NCBI GenBank assembly: GCA_035647455.1
Contig: DASRNI010000018.1
Location: 1-26,402 of the forward strand
Source: UBA1361 sp035647455
GTDB taxonomy: Bacteria > Bacillota_I > Bacilli_A > RFN20 > CAG-826
Direction of reading: 5' to 3'
DNA: 26,402 nucleotides
Shown here: positions 1-9,845 of the stretch, piece after piece
Layout of the letters: every line of letters begins with the position of its first letter
Position numbering within the stretch: position 1 is the first letter of the stretch
Translations under genes and position numbers: made by a program
Notes under the pieces: model-generated
What the model was told of the DNA's origin: nothing
The model's input: only the letters and a program-made list of their open reading frames with translations
The model's database searches: none

Positions 1-2
1 TA

Positions 3-470
3 ACTTTTATTGTTTTTGCGCTTTTACTTGCGCCGTTTCTCGAGCTCCCTAGTTACTTTTATTCCGTCACGAACTTAACGCTCCATAACGCGGCCCCAAT
101 TCTTGGGATAGTTACGTACTTGGGCACAAAGCGTGAACATAAAATTAACTCGTTTACTAGTGTTACTTCGGGTTTATATTATTTAATCTTTGCGTACACC
201 GTTTACTTTATTCGTGGCAACTTTGGGCCAACAGAATTTCCGTACTTTTTTATGGACTTTAAAACGAACGGCTGGTTGACATTTGCCCCGCCGGTTTTTG
301 GTGTTGTTTATTACTTTATTTTAATTTTCTTTTTACTGCTCGCGATTAGTTACGTTCTTATAAAACTAAGCAAAATAGAAAACAGCCGCAAAACGGTGAC
401 TCTTGCGACGCTTGTTTTAAGTCTTTTAGCAGTGACGGTTATTTTGCTTAATGTAATTCTAAAACTCTAA
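3..470 (+). CDS. Pr6Pr-like integral membrane protein, 5' end outside the window
   Basis: The frame is open from base 3 with no upstream stop, so the gene starts before the window; an apparent TTG start at 120 is internal. The visible 155 residues contain about four hydrophobic segments. The LTLHNAAPILGI stretch followed by a second segment and the FPYFFMDFKTNGW stretch resemble the Pr6Pr (FAR-17a/AIG1-like) membrane family, where a His-x-x-x-Pro helix is followed by an aromatic-Pro-Tyr-x-Phe motif. That family link is from memory of the pattern, and function is unknown. The gene stops with TAA at 468-470, overlapping the stop of the convergent gene on the other strand by 4 bp, with no terminator hairpin between them. 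Confidence 0.6.
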   Translation, partial: TFIVFALLLAPFLELPSYFYSVTNLTLHNAAPILGIVTYLGTKREHKINSFTSVTSGLYYLIFAYTVYFIRGNFGPTEFPYFFMDFKTNGWLTFAPPVFGVVYYFILIFFLLLAISYVLIKLSKIENSRKTVTLATLVLSLLAVTVILLNVILKL

Positions 471-823
471 CTAGCGACGTTTAAGCCTAACACAACAAGT
501 GCCGTAATTATTAAGAAGAAGTTTGCCGGCGTTAAAATTAATCCGACGACGGTTTTATACGCTCTTGTTTCATGCAATCCTTTTCTTCTTGTGCGGATGA
601 TGTAGAAAAGTAAAACAAAGCCCAAGATGAAATGCGCAATTTGGTAGTAATATATCGCGTGAATTATTTCAAGGACGAATATTGGCACAGCTTCTGGTGC
701 AAGACTTCCGCTAGTAACAAGTGCAGTTAGGCCAAACGTTACAAGCCAAAGTAACGTTGAACTAAGCGCAATGATAAAATATATATTTTGCAACACCCGT
801 GGTGTATTATTTGTTTTAGGCAT
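467..823 (-). CDS. Small four-helix membrane protein, unknown family
   Basis: This is a 118-residue protein with four predicted membrane segments (about residues 13-35, 47-65, 60-80 and 92-115) separated by short loops and a basic RTRRK loop near residue 78, which suggests that loop faces the cytoplasm. I do not recognise the family. The ATG at 823 is preceded by GGGGAG six bases upstream, a good ribosome binding site. It is convergent with the Pr6Pr-like gene and overlaps it by 4 bp at the stop codons, and it diverges from the YwaF-like gene at 960. A TTGACG at about 868-873 could be a -35 box, but no matching -10 was found. Confidence 0.65.
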   Translation of the reverse strand: MPKTNNTPRVLQNIYFIIALSSTLLWLVTFGLTALVTSGSLAPEAVPIFVLEIIHAIYYYQIAHFILGFVLLFYIIRTRRKGLHETRAYKTVVGLILTPANFFLIITALVVLGLNVAS

Positions 824-923
824 ATATGCTCCCCACTTTTACTCTAAGCTTTTCGCGTATGTAACGTCAATTTAATTGCTCACAACTTCTTTTAATGAAT
901 TGATACAAAACGAAAAATAAAGG

Positions 924-932
924 TGTTATAAT
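924..932 (+). promoter_or_regulatory. Extended -10 promoter for the YwaF-like gene
   Basis: TGtTATAAT is a perfect sigma-A extended -10 (TG at 924-925, TATAAT at 927-932). A TTGATA lies at 900-905, but the 21-bp spacer is too long to be a normal -35, so the extended -10 probably carries the promoter. The start codon at 960 is 28 bp downstream with an AAAGGGAG ribosome binding site in between. Confidence 0.5.
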
Positions 933-959
933 CAATAAACGCGAAAGGGAGCGGATATT

Positions 960-1808
960 ATGGTCGTTAAGTTAGGGAATCTTGCTTACTTCATTCCAAT
1001 TGTTGCCGGAGTTCTTGTTACAGTCATACTTTATTTCTTTTTTAAAGATAAAAGTGAAAAAGCAAAACGAAACTTAATTATCTTTTTACTCTTTTTTAAT
1101 TTAACACTGCACTTTGCGAAACTTCTGTTCCCGCCGTATAACAGTAACTTCCCGAATAGTTTCCGTCATATTACGTTTGAAAACATCTGCGCGGTTAGTA
1201 CGCTTTTATTTCCGTGGCTCTTTTTAACAAAACACCGCATCTTTAAAGATTATATTTTTTATATTGGCCTTCTTGGTGGTGTCGCTGCGCTTGTTTTTCC
1301 GACTGAGGCGCTTAATAAGGCGCTTTTTACGTTTGATGTTTTGCGTTTTTACACGACCCACTTAATTTTATTAATTGGACCGCTCCTAATGGTTATTTTT
1401 AAACTTCATACTTTAAACTATAAAAAAATCTATCAAGCAATCTTAATGCTTCTTGGTGTTTTAGTCGTTATTATGCTTAACGAAATAATGCTTTCGTTTT
1501 TTGATCTTAGTGATATTACACGGTTACTCCACCGTAATTACCGCAATAACTCGTTCGTATACGGACCAACCCCAGAGTTTGATGCGTTTGCGGAAACATT
1601 CTTCGTCCCGTTTGTGCCGAAGTTTCTCCGCACAAATTACTTTGATTTACCGGTTGATCAATTTTACTTTCCTGTGCTTTGGATCATTTTCCCGGCGTTT
1701 ATTTACTTTACACCGATCTTTTTACTTTTTAGTTTACCGTTTACAAGTAAAGATATAAAGCACGATTTACAAAAACTCTTTAAACGCGAAAAAGCACCCG
1801 CGCATTAA
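960..1808 (+). CDS. YwaF/TIGR02206-like integral membrane protein
   Basis: The 282-residue protein has six or seven hydrophobic segments (about residues 8-27, 39-57, 77-90, 100-115, 130-148, 158-178 and 235-262), a length and topology like the YwaF/TIGR02206 family of Firmicutes membrane proteins, whose function is unestablished. The conserved-looking region after helix two (residues about 58-80) carries the polar/aromatic motif typical of the N-terminal half of that family. The ATG at 960 has AAAGGGAG eight bases upstream. It is a single-gene unit, convergent with the nucleotidase pseudogene, 20 bp away. The family call is moderate; the membrane protein call is strong. Confidence 0.7.
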   Translation: MVVKLGNLAYFIPIVAGVLVTVILYFFFKDKSEKAKRNLIIFLLFFNLTLHFAKLLFPPYNSNFPNSFRHITFENICAVSTLLFPWLFLTKHRIFKDYIFYIGLLGGVAALVFPTEALNKALFTFDVLRFYTTHLILLIGPLLMVIFKLHTLNYKKIYQAILMLLGVLVVIMLNEIMLSFFDLSDITRLLHRNYRNNSFVYGPTPEFDAFAETFFVPFVPKFLRTNYFDLPVDQFYFPVLWIIFPAFIYFTPIFLLFSLPFTSKDIKHDLQKLFKREKAPAH

Positions 1809-1815
1809 TAATATT

Positions 1816-1833
1816 CGTAACTTTAGCGTTACG
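1816..1833. terminator. Short hairpin between convergent genes, possible terminator
   Basis: CGTAAC (1816-1821) and GTTACG (1828-1833) form a 6-bp stem around a 6-base loop, extendable by a U-G and a U-A pair. It lies in the 20-bp gap between the convergent YwaF-like and nucleotidase genes and overlaps the stop codon of the latter. There is no T-tract on either strand, so termination is only suggested by position. Confidence 0.3.
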
Positions 1834-3432
1834 GAATCGTGAAATTAAAATGCCGTTCATTAATATACTTATAATCAAACGGATCAAGCATCAAGTTCGG
1901 CGCCATGCGAAACTCTTCCCAAATTAAGTCACGGGGCATAATTGGATCGCCATTTTCGTCACTAATAATGCCGATAAAATGTTCGTCCGGATTATAGCCT
2001 GGGAAATAGTTATACGTTTTCGTAATGTCTTGATGGAGAATTGAGTAATCTTGAATCGCCAGTGTATAGTAACGGTTAAGTTCGATCTCCGCATGATCTT
2101 CGACGCGGTAAGCTTGGTAGTATGACTGCTGGGCAAGTAAATCACGGCCGGAAACGCTGACAACGTAAATTGCGTTATCAAACGGATGTGCCTTATATAA
2201 GTCGCCATAAGTAACAGTCCCCGCTGCGATTCCTTCGCGCGTTCCGCCGCCATAAACAAAGTCGAGCTCATAATCAAGTTCAAGCGCCGTGCGGGCCACA
2301 GCGTAATTAAGCACGCGTGGTAGTTCGTCGTAGCGATCAAAATACCCGCCAGCTTCACCAACATAAATTTCACTAATGGCGTCGCTTTCGGCTTTGTAAC
2401 TATTTAGAAGAGCGTTTACCGCACTGTCTGGTGTAATGTCTGCGTCAACCATATTAATGTTTTCGGCTTTTAGCGCTTTTACGCTATTATGTGCGTAATC
2501 ATATTCAAGTTCGATGTGCGAAACGTAGCGTCCTTTCGATCCCCCTTGAATAAACGGCACACCAGCGACTGTTTTTGTTTCATGTTGATGTGTATGCGCG
2601 TTAAAGACGGCGTCAACGTATTTATCTAATGCTAAAAATCCAGGAACATCATCTTGTCCAGCGTGAATTGCCAGTACGACAATATCAACTTCTTCTTCAT
2701 TGCGCAGTTTAGTACTTAAACGTTCAACAATCGGCACCATATCTGCAAAGTAAATTTCTTCAATCAAGCGGCTACAAATAGATGTCATTTGGTTTTGCCC
2801 AATCATCCCAATCACACCGATTTTAACGTGACCGCGTTCTAAAATGACGTATTCATCAAAGTAACGGCGATATTATCTAAGATGTACTCTGGTCCCCAAT
2901 CAAATTCATGGTTTCCAATCGCCATTAAATCAAAACCAATTTCATTCATGGCTAAAGTGACGACTTCACCTTTGCTATGATAAGCTTCAAACGTTCCTTG
3001 CCACATGTCACCGGTACTGAGAATAACGGTATTATCGGGCCGTTCTTGTTTTTTCGCTTTTAAAAGCGCGCCAGCTTTAGCAAGACCTGGCTCCGCTATT
3101 TCTGGCCGCGCATGCAGTGCACCATGAAGATCATTAATTGCGTAAAAACTAAATGTTTCCGTACCACTCGTTGGCCGCGTTTCGACGGGCGGCTCGGAAA
3201 TGCTTGGCGTACTTGATTCACTTCCTTCACTTGTGGTAGGTACGGAGCTTTCTATATTTCCGTCACTCGTTGGCGGGGTTGAACTTTCTTCGCTAATACT
3301 AGTTGTTAAACTTTGTTCACTCGTAGATTCGGACGATTCACGAATATATGACGCTTTAAAAAGCAGGAAATCGCAACTAGTAAGTAACAATACAAAAAGC
3401 GGGAGAATAAATAGTTTCTTATTTCTTTTCAT
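1829..3432 (-). pseudogene. 5'-nucleotidase/UshA-YfkN family lipoprotein, broken by an internal deletion
   Basis: Two frames make up one gene. The first (3432 to 2839) has a lipoprotein signal peptide ending in LLTSC, a Ser/Thr/Glu-rich linker, then the calcineurin-like metallophosphatase motifs NDLHG, GDMWQG and GNHEFD. It then runs out of frame at TAG 2839-2841. The second frame resumes at about 2863 (YFDEYVILERG, then KIGVIG) and carries the remaining metal-site motifs HAGQDD and AHTHQH and the complete 5_nucleotid_C substrate domain to 1829. In the family, roughly 30 residues including the FPxLxANI segment separate NHEFD from PYVI; here only about 16 can be read. So about 15-25 codons plus a frame change appear lost, a real deletion rather than a one-base error. 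An intact protein would hydrolyse extracellular nucleotides at the membrane surface. The start at 3432 is chosen over an in-frame ATG at 3441 because that ATG lies inside the AAAGGA ribosome binding site. Confidence 0.85.
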
Positions 3433-3580
3433 AACGAACATCCTTTAACGGCTTGATTACCGACGTTTAAGTTCCCAACTTAGCGCTGGCATTCGCTAGG
3501 TTAAGCAAAATACATGCTTTCTACATAAGTTATTGTTCGTTTTAACTTTGTGAGTTGATTAGTTTTATTCGTATATTTTT

Positions 3581-3609
3581 AGTATATATTGTTTAGTGTC
3601 TTTCCGCAA
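3581..3609 (-). promoter_or_regulatory. Weak promoter candidate for the nucleotidase gene
   Basis: On the minus strand TTGCGG (3604-3609) is followed after exactly 17 bp by TATACT (3581-3586). The -10 is good (5 of 6), the -35 only matches TTG. It would give a leader of about 140 nt before the start at 3432. Confidence 0.3.
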
Positions 3610-3698
3610 TATGTGATTTAAACGCCAATCGTGTTAAGTAAAAAAAATCATAGTGTTTCCTTAAAACTATATGAGCGAATGACCATTATTATTGTACA

Positions 3699-3722
3699 AA
3701 AAAGTGTTCTTTCACACTTTTT
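3699..3722 (-). terminator. Probable terminator of the mgtE operon
   Basis: AAAAAGTGT and ACACTTTTT form a perfect 9-bp inverted repeat with a 6-base loop. Read leftward, downstream of mgtE, the second arm ends in a run of T. The same geometry exists on the plus strand. The stem holds only two G-C pairs, so it is weak by itself. Confidence 0.45.
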
Positions 3723-3835
3723 ACACCGAACAAATTGTGAATTTCACATTTTTTTCACCAAATAAAATGTTTTGTTCGTCTTTAATAACCTTGAAACTAC
3801 GCTTTTAAACATGAAAAGATACGCATTAAAAAGCT

Positions 3836-5197
3836 TTATAACGCCATTAGTAGGAGCGCAGCAATACCGTAATACGTAAAGAGCGCAATAATATCATTTA
3901 GTGTTGTTAAGATTGGCCCACTTGCGTTATCCGCATCTGCGTTTATTTTCGTTAAAAAAATCGGAATATATGTGCCGAGAATACCAGAAAGTCCCATCCC
4001 GACAAAAAGTGAAGCACCGACAACAATGCCCATCCTTATATAATTAATTTCAACGCCTGTTGTGGTTTGGTGCTGGTTGATCATTGTAAAGAGAACCGCC
4101 ATGACAAAACCAATAGCCGCGACAATAAAGCTATTTAAAACAGAAACCGCAACTTCTTTCCGCACAAACGCTTTCGTTTTTTGTTTTGTATCAAGTTCAT
4201 CGCGGTGGAGTTCTAAAATCACAACGGCTAAGTTTTGTGTGCCAATGTTCCCGGCCATATCTAAAATCATCGGTTGAAATAATACAAGCGTAATAATTGT
4301 GGAAACTATTGCTTCAAAAGCGGGCACACTTGCTAAAATAAAGGCGATGACTAAGTTTAAGATTGTCGCAATGACAAGCCACGGTAAACGCGTCATACTG
4401 CGTTTAAAGCCACTAAACGATTCGTCGTGACTTTTAACATAGGCAAGTTTACGATACACCTCGTCATACTGCGTGATTAACTGTTCAAGGACGTCATCCG
4501 CAGTAATAATCCCTAAAAGATAACCACCGTGATCAATTACCGGAATTGCACTGATGTCGTAATTACGCACAATATCGATTGTTTCTTTAATTGAGTAATC
4601 GTTATATGCAAAAATTAAGTCTTTTTTAATGAGTCCTTTTATCGTATCTTCCGGGCGCGCGACGATTAAGTCACGAAGGGCAATAACACCGACGAGTTTT
4701 TCGTCATTATCAATCACATAAATATGATCAATAAAATCGTTATCTTTTACATTAGTAAAAATAAAGTACGTTGCTTCTTTGATTGACATGCTGATACTAA
4801 TCGTCATAAATTCTGTCGACATAATTGAAGGGGCAGTGTCATTCGAATAAATTAATAAGTCTTTAATTAAGTTTGCACGCTCAAGGGAAATTAGTTTAAA
4901 AATTTCTTCTTGTTCTTCTTCGCTATAATAATTAATGAACTCTTTGAGTTCATCGATTTCAAGAAACTTTAATATTTCTTTTTGGAGCGGTTTATCTAAA
5001 ACATCAAAAATGAGCTTTTGTTGGTATTTTGAGAGCCGCGAAAAAACAACCGCCATCTTTTTCCCGCCGACAAGCGTCGCGACGCGTTGTTGCTCTTCTT
5101 CTTCTAGGTCAATTAGTAAATCAGCAATATCATACGGCTGCATGGCGATAAGTTCTTTTTTAAGGACGTGGTTCGTTTTTGTAAAATCGAGTTTCAT
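3836..5197 (-). CDS. mgtE: MgtE magnesium channel (second gene of the pair)
   Basis: This 453-residue protein has the full MgtE order: helical N-domain (about 1-120), two CBS domains (about 125-250) and a five-helix pore domain (about 270-453). The pore shows LDMAGNIGTQ, matching the family GGNxGTQ signature, and TTLND near the C-terminus, where the acid that binds Mg2+ in the pore of the Thermus protein (Asp432) is expected. MgtE is a homodimeric Mg2+ channel gated by Mg2+ binding to its cytosolic N and CBS domains. Its ATG overlaps the TGA of the upstream mgtE copy (ATGA), so the two are translationally coupled. The C-terminus ends just after the last helix, as usual. It is divergent from its neighbour in sequence, so it is not a recent duplicate. 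Confidence 0.93.
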   Translation of the reverse strand: MKLDFTKTNHVLKKELIAMQPYDIADLLIDLEEEEQQRVATLVGGKKMAVVFSRLSKYQQKLIFDVLDKPLQKEILKFLEIDELKEFINYYSEEEQEEIFKLISLERANLIKDLLIYSNDTAPSIMSTEFMTISISMSIKEATYFIFTNVKDNDFIDHIYVIDNDEKLVGVIALRDLIVARPEDTIKGLIKKDLIFAYNDYSIKETIDIVRNYDISAIPVIDHGGYLLGIITADDVLEQLITQYDEVYRKLAYVKSHDESFSGFKRSMTRLPWLVIATILNLVIAFILASVPAFEAIVSTIITLVLFQPMILDMAGNIGTQNLAVVILELHRDELDTKQKTKAFVRKEVAVSVLNSFIVAAIGFVMAVLFTMINQHQTTTGVEINYIRMGIVVGASLFVGMGLSGILGTYIPIFLTKINADADNASGPILTTLNDIIALFTYYGIAALLLMAL

Positions 5198-6549
5198 ATC
5201 ATCCCCACCGCCTGTAAAATAAGTGTTGCTAGGCCAAAATAAACAAGCGCACTAAACAGGTCAATAATTGTTGTAATAAACGGGCCACTTGCGACAGCTG
5301 GGTCAACTTTAACAAGTTTAAGTAAGTGCGGGATCCCAATTGCGAAAAGTGGGGCAAACATCACTACTGCTAAAAGCGAGCCGCCGATAATTGTGGCGTA
5401 AATAAGCGCCGAAGCTTCGCGTGTAAAGCCAATAGTTGCGTGGTTCCCTAAATATATAAAAAGAAACGAAATCACAAACGTTGTTAACCCCAGCGTTAAG
5501 CCGGTATAAATGCCCGAAAGTATTTCTTTAAAAACATCTTTTAGATCCATTTTCCCTTCATTCGTAATCGCTTTTAAAGCAATCGCGAGTGTCTGCGTGG
5601 AAACGTTACCTGGTGAATCAAGCATTAATGGCTGGAAGAAGACAAGAATCGCAATCCCTGCGACCGCACCAGTCATAAGATCAGTAAACGTAATAATCGG
5701 AATCGATAAAATCATTAAGACGGCAAGCCACGGTAAACGGTAAAGTGCGGTTTTAAAAATACTCCGTGTCGTGTCGCGTGTTGGTAAGGCGGCGAATTGT
5801 TGGAAGTCTTCTTCAGCACCTTCAAGCGCAATATCAAGCGCGTCGTCAAGCGTGAGCATCCCGATTAAGATGTTATCCGCGTTCACGACCGGGAGTTCAA
5901 AGACTTCATAGTTTTTCATATCAAAGATTGCTTCACTAATGAGTGTCGTATCTTGGACGATTGGAATATCAATCATTATTTCTTTAATTTGTTTTGGACT
6001 CTTTGTTTTCACAAGTGTTCTTAAGTTAACAATCCCGAGTAAGTGATTTGTCTCATCAATCACGAATAGTGTATTAATCGTTTCGGCTTCCGGTGCTTGA
6101 CGAATTAAACTACTTGTTGCTTCTTTAACGTCCATATCGGGACGAATGACGACGAATTCGTTATTCATATAGGCACCAACAGTATCTTCGTCGTACTTAA
6201 TAAAAAGCTTAATATATTCAGCGTCTATTAGTTCACTAATAACTTCTTCACGGACACTTTCGTCGGCATAAGCTTGTAAAATATCAACAGCGTCGTCAAC
6301 GGTCATTTCATCAATTACTTTAATTTGTTGCTTAAGCGCGAAGCTTTCTAAAATAACCGCCGCGTCTTCTGGTTCTAAGTAGGAGATTATTTCGGCAATT
6401 GCTTCGTCACTTAAAAAGGCGAAAAGTTCTTGTTGCTCGTTATTGCTTAGTTCATTCAAACTAAAAGCAACGTCGTGAAGATGGTATTCTTCCAGCGCTT
6501 TTTGAAACTCCGCCTTTGTTAATTTTTGTTTAAGTAATGCTTTAATCAT
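5194..6549 (-). CDS. mgtE: MgtE magnesium channel (first gene of the pair)
   Basis: A 451-residue MgtE paralogue with the same N-domain, CBS pair (about 135-260) and pore domain (about 275-451). The signature here reads LDSPGNVSTQ, with Ser replacing the usual second Gly, while the pore acid is kept in TTIID (Asp430). The start at 6549 has AAAGG nine bases upstream. It ends in TGA inside the ATGA that starts the second copy, which also shows that UGA is a stop codon. Only about 90 bp separate it from the gene upstream, too little for an M-box riboswitch, and none is seen. Two different MgtE subunits from one coupled transcript could form heteromers or differ in Mg2+ set point; this is inference. 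Confidence 0.93.
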   Translation of the reverse strand: MIKALLKQKLTKAEFQKALEEYHLHDVAFSLNELSNNEQQELFAFLSDEAIAEIISYLEPEDAAVILESFALKQQIKVIDEMTVDDAVDILQAYADESVREEVISELIDAEYIKLFIKYDEDTVGAYMNNEFVVIRPDMDVKEATSSLIRQAPEAETINTLFVIDETNHLLGIVNLRTLVKTKSPKQIKEIMIDIPIVQDTTLISEAIFDMKNYEVFELPVVNADNILIGMLTLDDALDIALEGAEEDFQQFAALPTRDTTRSIFKTALYRLPWLAVLMILSIPIITFTDLMTGAVAGIAILVFFQPLMLDSPGNVSTQTLAIALKAITNEGKMDLKDVFKEILSGIYTGLTLGLTTFVISFLFIYLGNHATIGFTREASALIYATIIGGSLLAVVMFAPLFAIGIPHLLKLVKVDPAVASGPFITTIIDLFSALVYFGLATLILQAVGMI

Positions 6550-6929
6550 CTTTATTTGCCTTTAGTCATTTTAACATTAAAGTTTGCGCGATAAAGTAAT
6601 AATAATTAATTTTTGAGTGCTTCACTAAATTTAAGCGGCTATTTTTTCTCTACGGTTTTCTCTGTTTCTTCCTTTGTTTCGTCGCTTTTTGTACGGAACA
6701 AAAACAAGTAAAGCAGAAATGCACCACCGAGTAAGATAATAACGGCAAGAACAATAATAATTGCAATTGCCCCGTTAGGAATATATTTAGCGAAGAAAAG
6801 GAGCGGTAATGCGTGCATCGATGCCGTACTTTCTTTACTAGCTTTTTTGTCATGAAGAATTTTAAGTGTTGCGACAACAGCTATACCAATAATAATGATT
6901 ATTTCAATAATAATGAGCCACCATAAGTT

Positions 6930-8970
6930 AATCTCATTAGCAGCACTCGGCACTGTGAAGGTAAAGTTACCGTATGTTTTATCTTTTAATGTGTACGTTA
7001 ATGTACCGTCATTATTATCAGTAACGTCATAATCTTCACCATTAAGTGCCGGTAGTTCAAGCTCAAACATTGCCCCGGGGAGATCACTATTCGTACCGGT
7101 GATTGTTCCCCCATCTTCAAGTGTTGGCTTTTCGTTTACATCCCACGTTAAGTCATTATAATCGTATGGAACTTCGATCGTTACTTCCGCATGTGTATCT
7201 GCGTCCGTATACGTATAAAGAACGTCACCTGTAGTTCCGTCATCGCCCGCATTAATTACAACATCATAATCTTCACCATTAAGTGTTGGCAATTCTACTT
7301 CAATTGTTGCCCCAGGTAAATCGGGATGCGTCACTGTCGCCGTACCCGTACTTGTTACACTTGGCACGTCAGTTATTACTGCTTGATCATAACCTTCGTC
7401 GGGTAAAGCGATTGTTACCGTAACTATTTCTCCCTCTGGTGTTGTCGTCGTGTATATTACTTCATCACCAGCAACATTTACATCGTAGTTATCGACACTT
7501 AATACCGGAACTTCAATACGTATTTCTAAACCAGGTAAATCCGGATGCGTAATAATCGCGACACCTTTTGTTGTTGGTGTCGGGCTAACCGTCACTATCG
7601 GGTCATTATAACCATCTTCTGGAAGTGGGATTGTTACTTCGAGACTAACATCTTTACTAACGTCAGTGTACGTATAAACAACCGTTTCACCGCTCACGGT
7701 AACAACGTAATCTTCACTGTTAAGTTTCGGTAACTCGAGTGTAACTTCTAAGTCTGGTAAATCTGGATGCGTTACTGTTGCCGTGCCAGTTTCGTTTGCC
7801 GTTGGGCTACTCGCTAGTGTTGGAGCACTGTAACCCGTTTCCGGAAGACTAATAATAATATCAACCGTAAAGCCGGTTTCATCATCAATATACGTGTAAA
7901 TTGCGCTTGTTTCATCGTGAGTTAGCGTGTAATCGTTACCACTTAACTTTGGTAAATTAATCACGATTTCTATCCCTGGAATTTCTGGGTGACTCACGAC
8001 AGCTATCCCACCTTTGGTAGTAGTTGGAACACTAGTAACTTCGGCTTCTCGGTATCCTTCTTCGGGGAGCGGAAGCGTGAATGTGATTTCGTGATTTGTG
8101 TTTGGATCAATATAAGTATAAATGACAGTTTCGCCGCTTAACGTTACCGTATACGCCGCTGTACTTAATTTTGGTAAAGTAACGATGATTTCTAAACCAG
8201 GAACAGCTGGATTTGTCACTACTGCTGTACCAGTTGCAGTTATTGTTGGTTTTAACGTCACTTCTTCAGTAACGAAACCTTAGCTTGGAAGTGGCACGCT
8301 AAAACTAATTGTTAAACCAGTATGTTCTTCAACATAACTATAAATAACTTCGTTACCACTGAGTGTAACAACGTAATCTTCGCTATCTAGTTTTGGGAGT
8401 GTTTCTGTCGCAAACACAATTCCGGCAAAGTCGGGATGCGTTAAGTTTGCACTGCCCCCAGCGTTTAGAGTTGGAGTGCTAGTTACGTCCCAGCTATACG
8501 CTTCTTCGGGACGAGTAACTTTAATCTCATGCGTAACACCTTCACCATCGGTATACGTATAAATAACATCGTCATCGGTTACTGTTGCTGTATAGTTTTC
8601 TAATGACAAACTTGGCAGTGTTACGGTTTCAAAAACAACACCTGGATAATCAGGATGCTCGAGCACGATTTCCCCTTCACCCGTTAGTGTTGATTCAAGT
8701 GTTACGCGCCAAACGTAATTAGTAGCAGGTGCGGGGTACGTTAAAACAAACGTTTCGCCTTCATGAACGTATTCATACGTTATTTCATTTGTATCGCTAT
8801 TAAATGTAATATTTTCGTAATCGGTCGAATTTAACATCGGTAGTTCGACTTCATCTACGTAATTCGTATTGCTATAAATTGGATCCCCTTGCCCGTCGTC
8901 ATTAATATGCGCTTTGCGTGCGATCATACCCGGCGAAGTCGCGGTTGGTTTGGTGACAACGCTGAAGTCT
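6930..8970 (-). repeat. About nine tandem 72-85-residue repeats in the surface protein
   Basis: Each repeat follows the scheme P-T-(x)n-G-(T/I)-A-x-(V/I)-T-H-P-D-(L/F)-P-G, then LPxLxxxDY, a beta strand ending IYTYxD, and a closing PLPEEGY-like turn. Seven or eight are clear and the outermost ones are more divergent. Copies differ by many substitutions, so this is an old protein repeat array rather than a recent DNA expansion. The all-beta pattern suggests immunoglobulin-like stalk domains. Confidence 0.75.
8280..8282 (-). other. In-frame premature TAA in the surface protein
   Basis: The frame is identical on both sides of this codon. The residues before (SVPLPS) and after (GFVTEEVTLKPT) fit one repeat unit, with the stop replacing a Glu or Asp seen in the other copies. 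No recoding element is recognisable next to it. Confidence 0.8.
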
Positions 8971-9841
8971 TCATCATAAAAATATTTCCAAATGTATCGC
9001 CCATTGATATAATGCGGATAAAGATAAGCATCATTGTATGATTCATAAAACATCACAACTTCTGGTTGCGTTTCAAGCGGAACAAAATCTTCATCAACAA
9101 TAATGATTGTTACTTGATAATTTTCCAGCCCGGTCGCGTAAAACTTTCTCCGTTCCGTGAAATTATTAATGATTTTAACATGTAGCGCTCCGTAATGTGG
9201 TAAAAGGTTACCAGCTTCATGCGTTTTATTATCGGCGACAACAAAATCACCACCAATCACAATTTCCTTGAACGAAGAATGGCGAATCCCGATAAAGTTA
9301 CCCGCGCCGGTATTATTGCGCACTTCACCAGCAATTAAATATGCTTCGTTATGCGTTGCACCTTCGAGTGCACCGATAAGTGTATATGTTCCTGGTGTAT
9401 AGTTACTCTGAATAGTTCCACCATTCATATAAAAGATTCCGTCAACAAGCAGGACGGCTGAACCACCGGCTGTCCGGTTACCACCGCGTAATGTTGCACC
9501 AGAATGTAAATAAAATTTTCCAGGATTGTTTGGGTTGTTTGAACCAAGGCGCACAAGTGCACCGTTCTTTTTCCCACCATCATTAAGTGTTCGTCTTCCG
9601 TGTACATTGACGCGCGAAAGATGGAGTTCTCCCCCAGCATTAACAAGGAACACGTCATTTGTTGCGGTTGTTGAGCGTTCAATGCTATGGACGTAATTAA
9701 TCGGCACACCATTAGCGTCTGTTGGTGAACTAGCAATAATCACGTGTTTGTTAATTGTGATTGCTGTACTTAAATTAAGCATTGAACTAAGTAACATAAT
9801 CGCATCGCCGTCATCAGCAAGCGTTACCGCACGAGCAATTG

Positions 9842-9845
9842 TTTT
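9842..9845 (-). other. Homopolymer frameshift in the surface protein
   Basis: On the coding strand the bases read CCTTTAAAACAATTGC. With a fifth A the codons become Pro-Leu-Lys-Thr-Ile-Ala, which continues smoothly into the downstream frame. It is a one-base loss in an A run, typical of slippage or of long-read sequencing error. Confidence 0.75.

Larger units (their letters stand above)
3442..3835. other. Intergenic region between mgtE and the nucleotidase pseudogene
   Basis: No open frame of interest lies in these 394 bp. Reading leftward it holds a probable terminator for the mgtE pair (3699-3722), a short near-palindrome TGTGAATTTCACA at about 3736-3748, a weak promoter candidate (3581-3609), and a TAGCG/CGCTA hairpin near 3482-3501 in the presumed leader of the nucleotidase gene. 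Confidence 0.5.

Noticed and set aside
1924..2373. Leftward 149-codon frame within the nucleotidase region
   Set aside because: It is an off-frame shadow of the nucleotidase C-terminal domain, which is clearly the real coding frame.
5194..5197. UGA read as tryptophan (Mycoplasma code)
   Set aside because: TGA ends the first mgtE and abiEi exactly where the family ends and the next gene begins.
6550..6638. M-box magnesium riboswitch before the mgtE pair
   Set aside because: The gap is only about 90 bp, roughly half the size needed, and no M-box core is visible.
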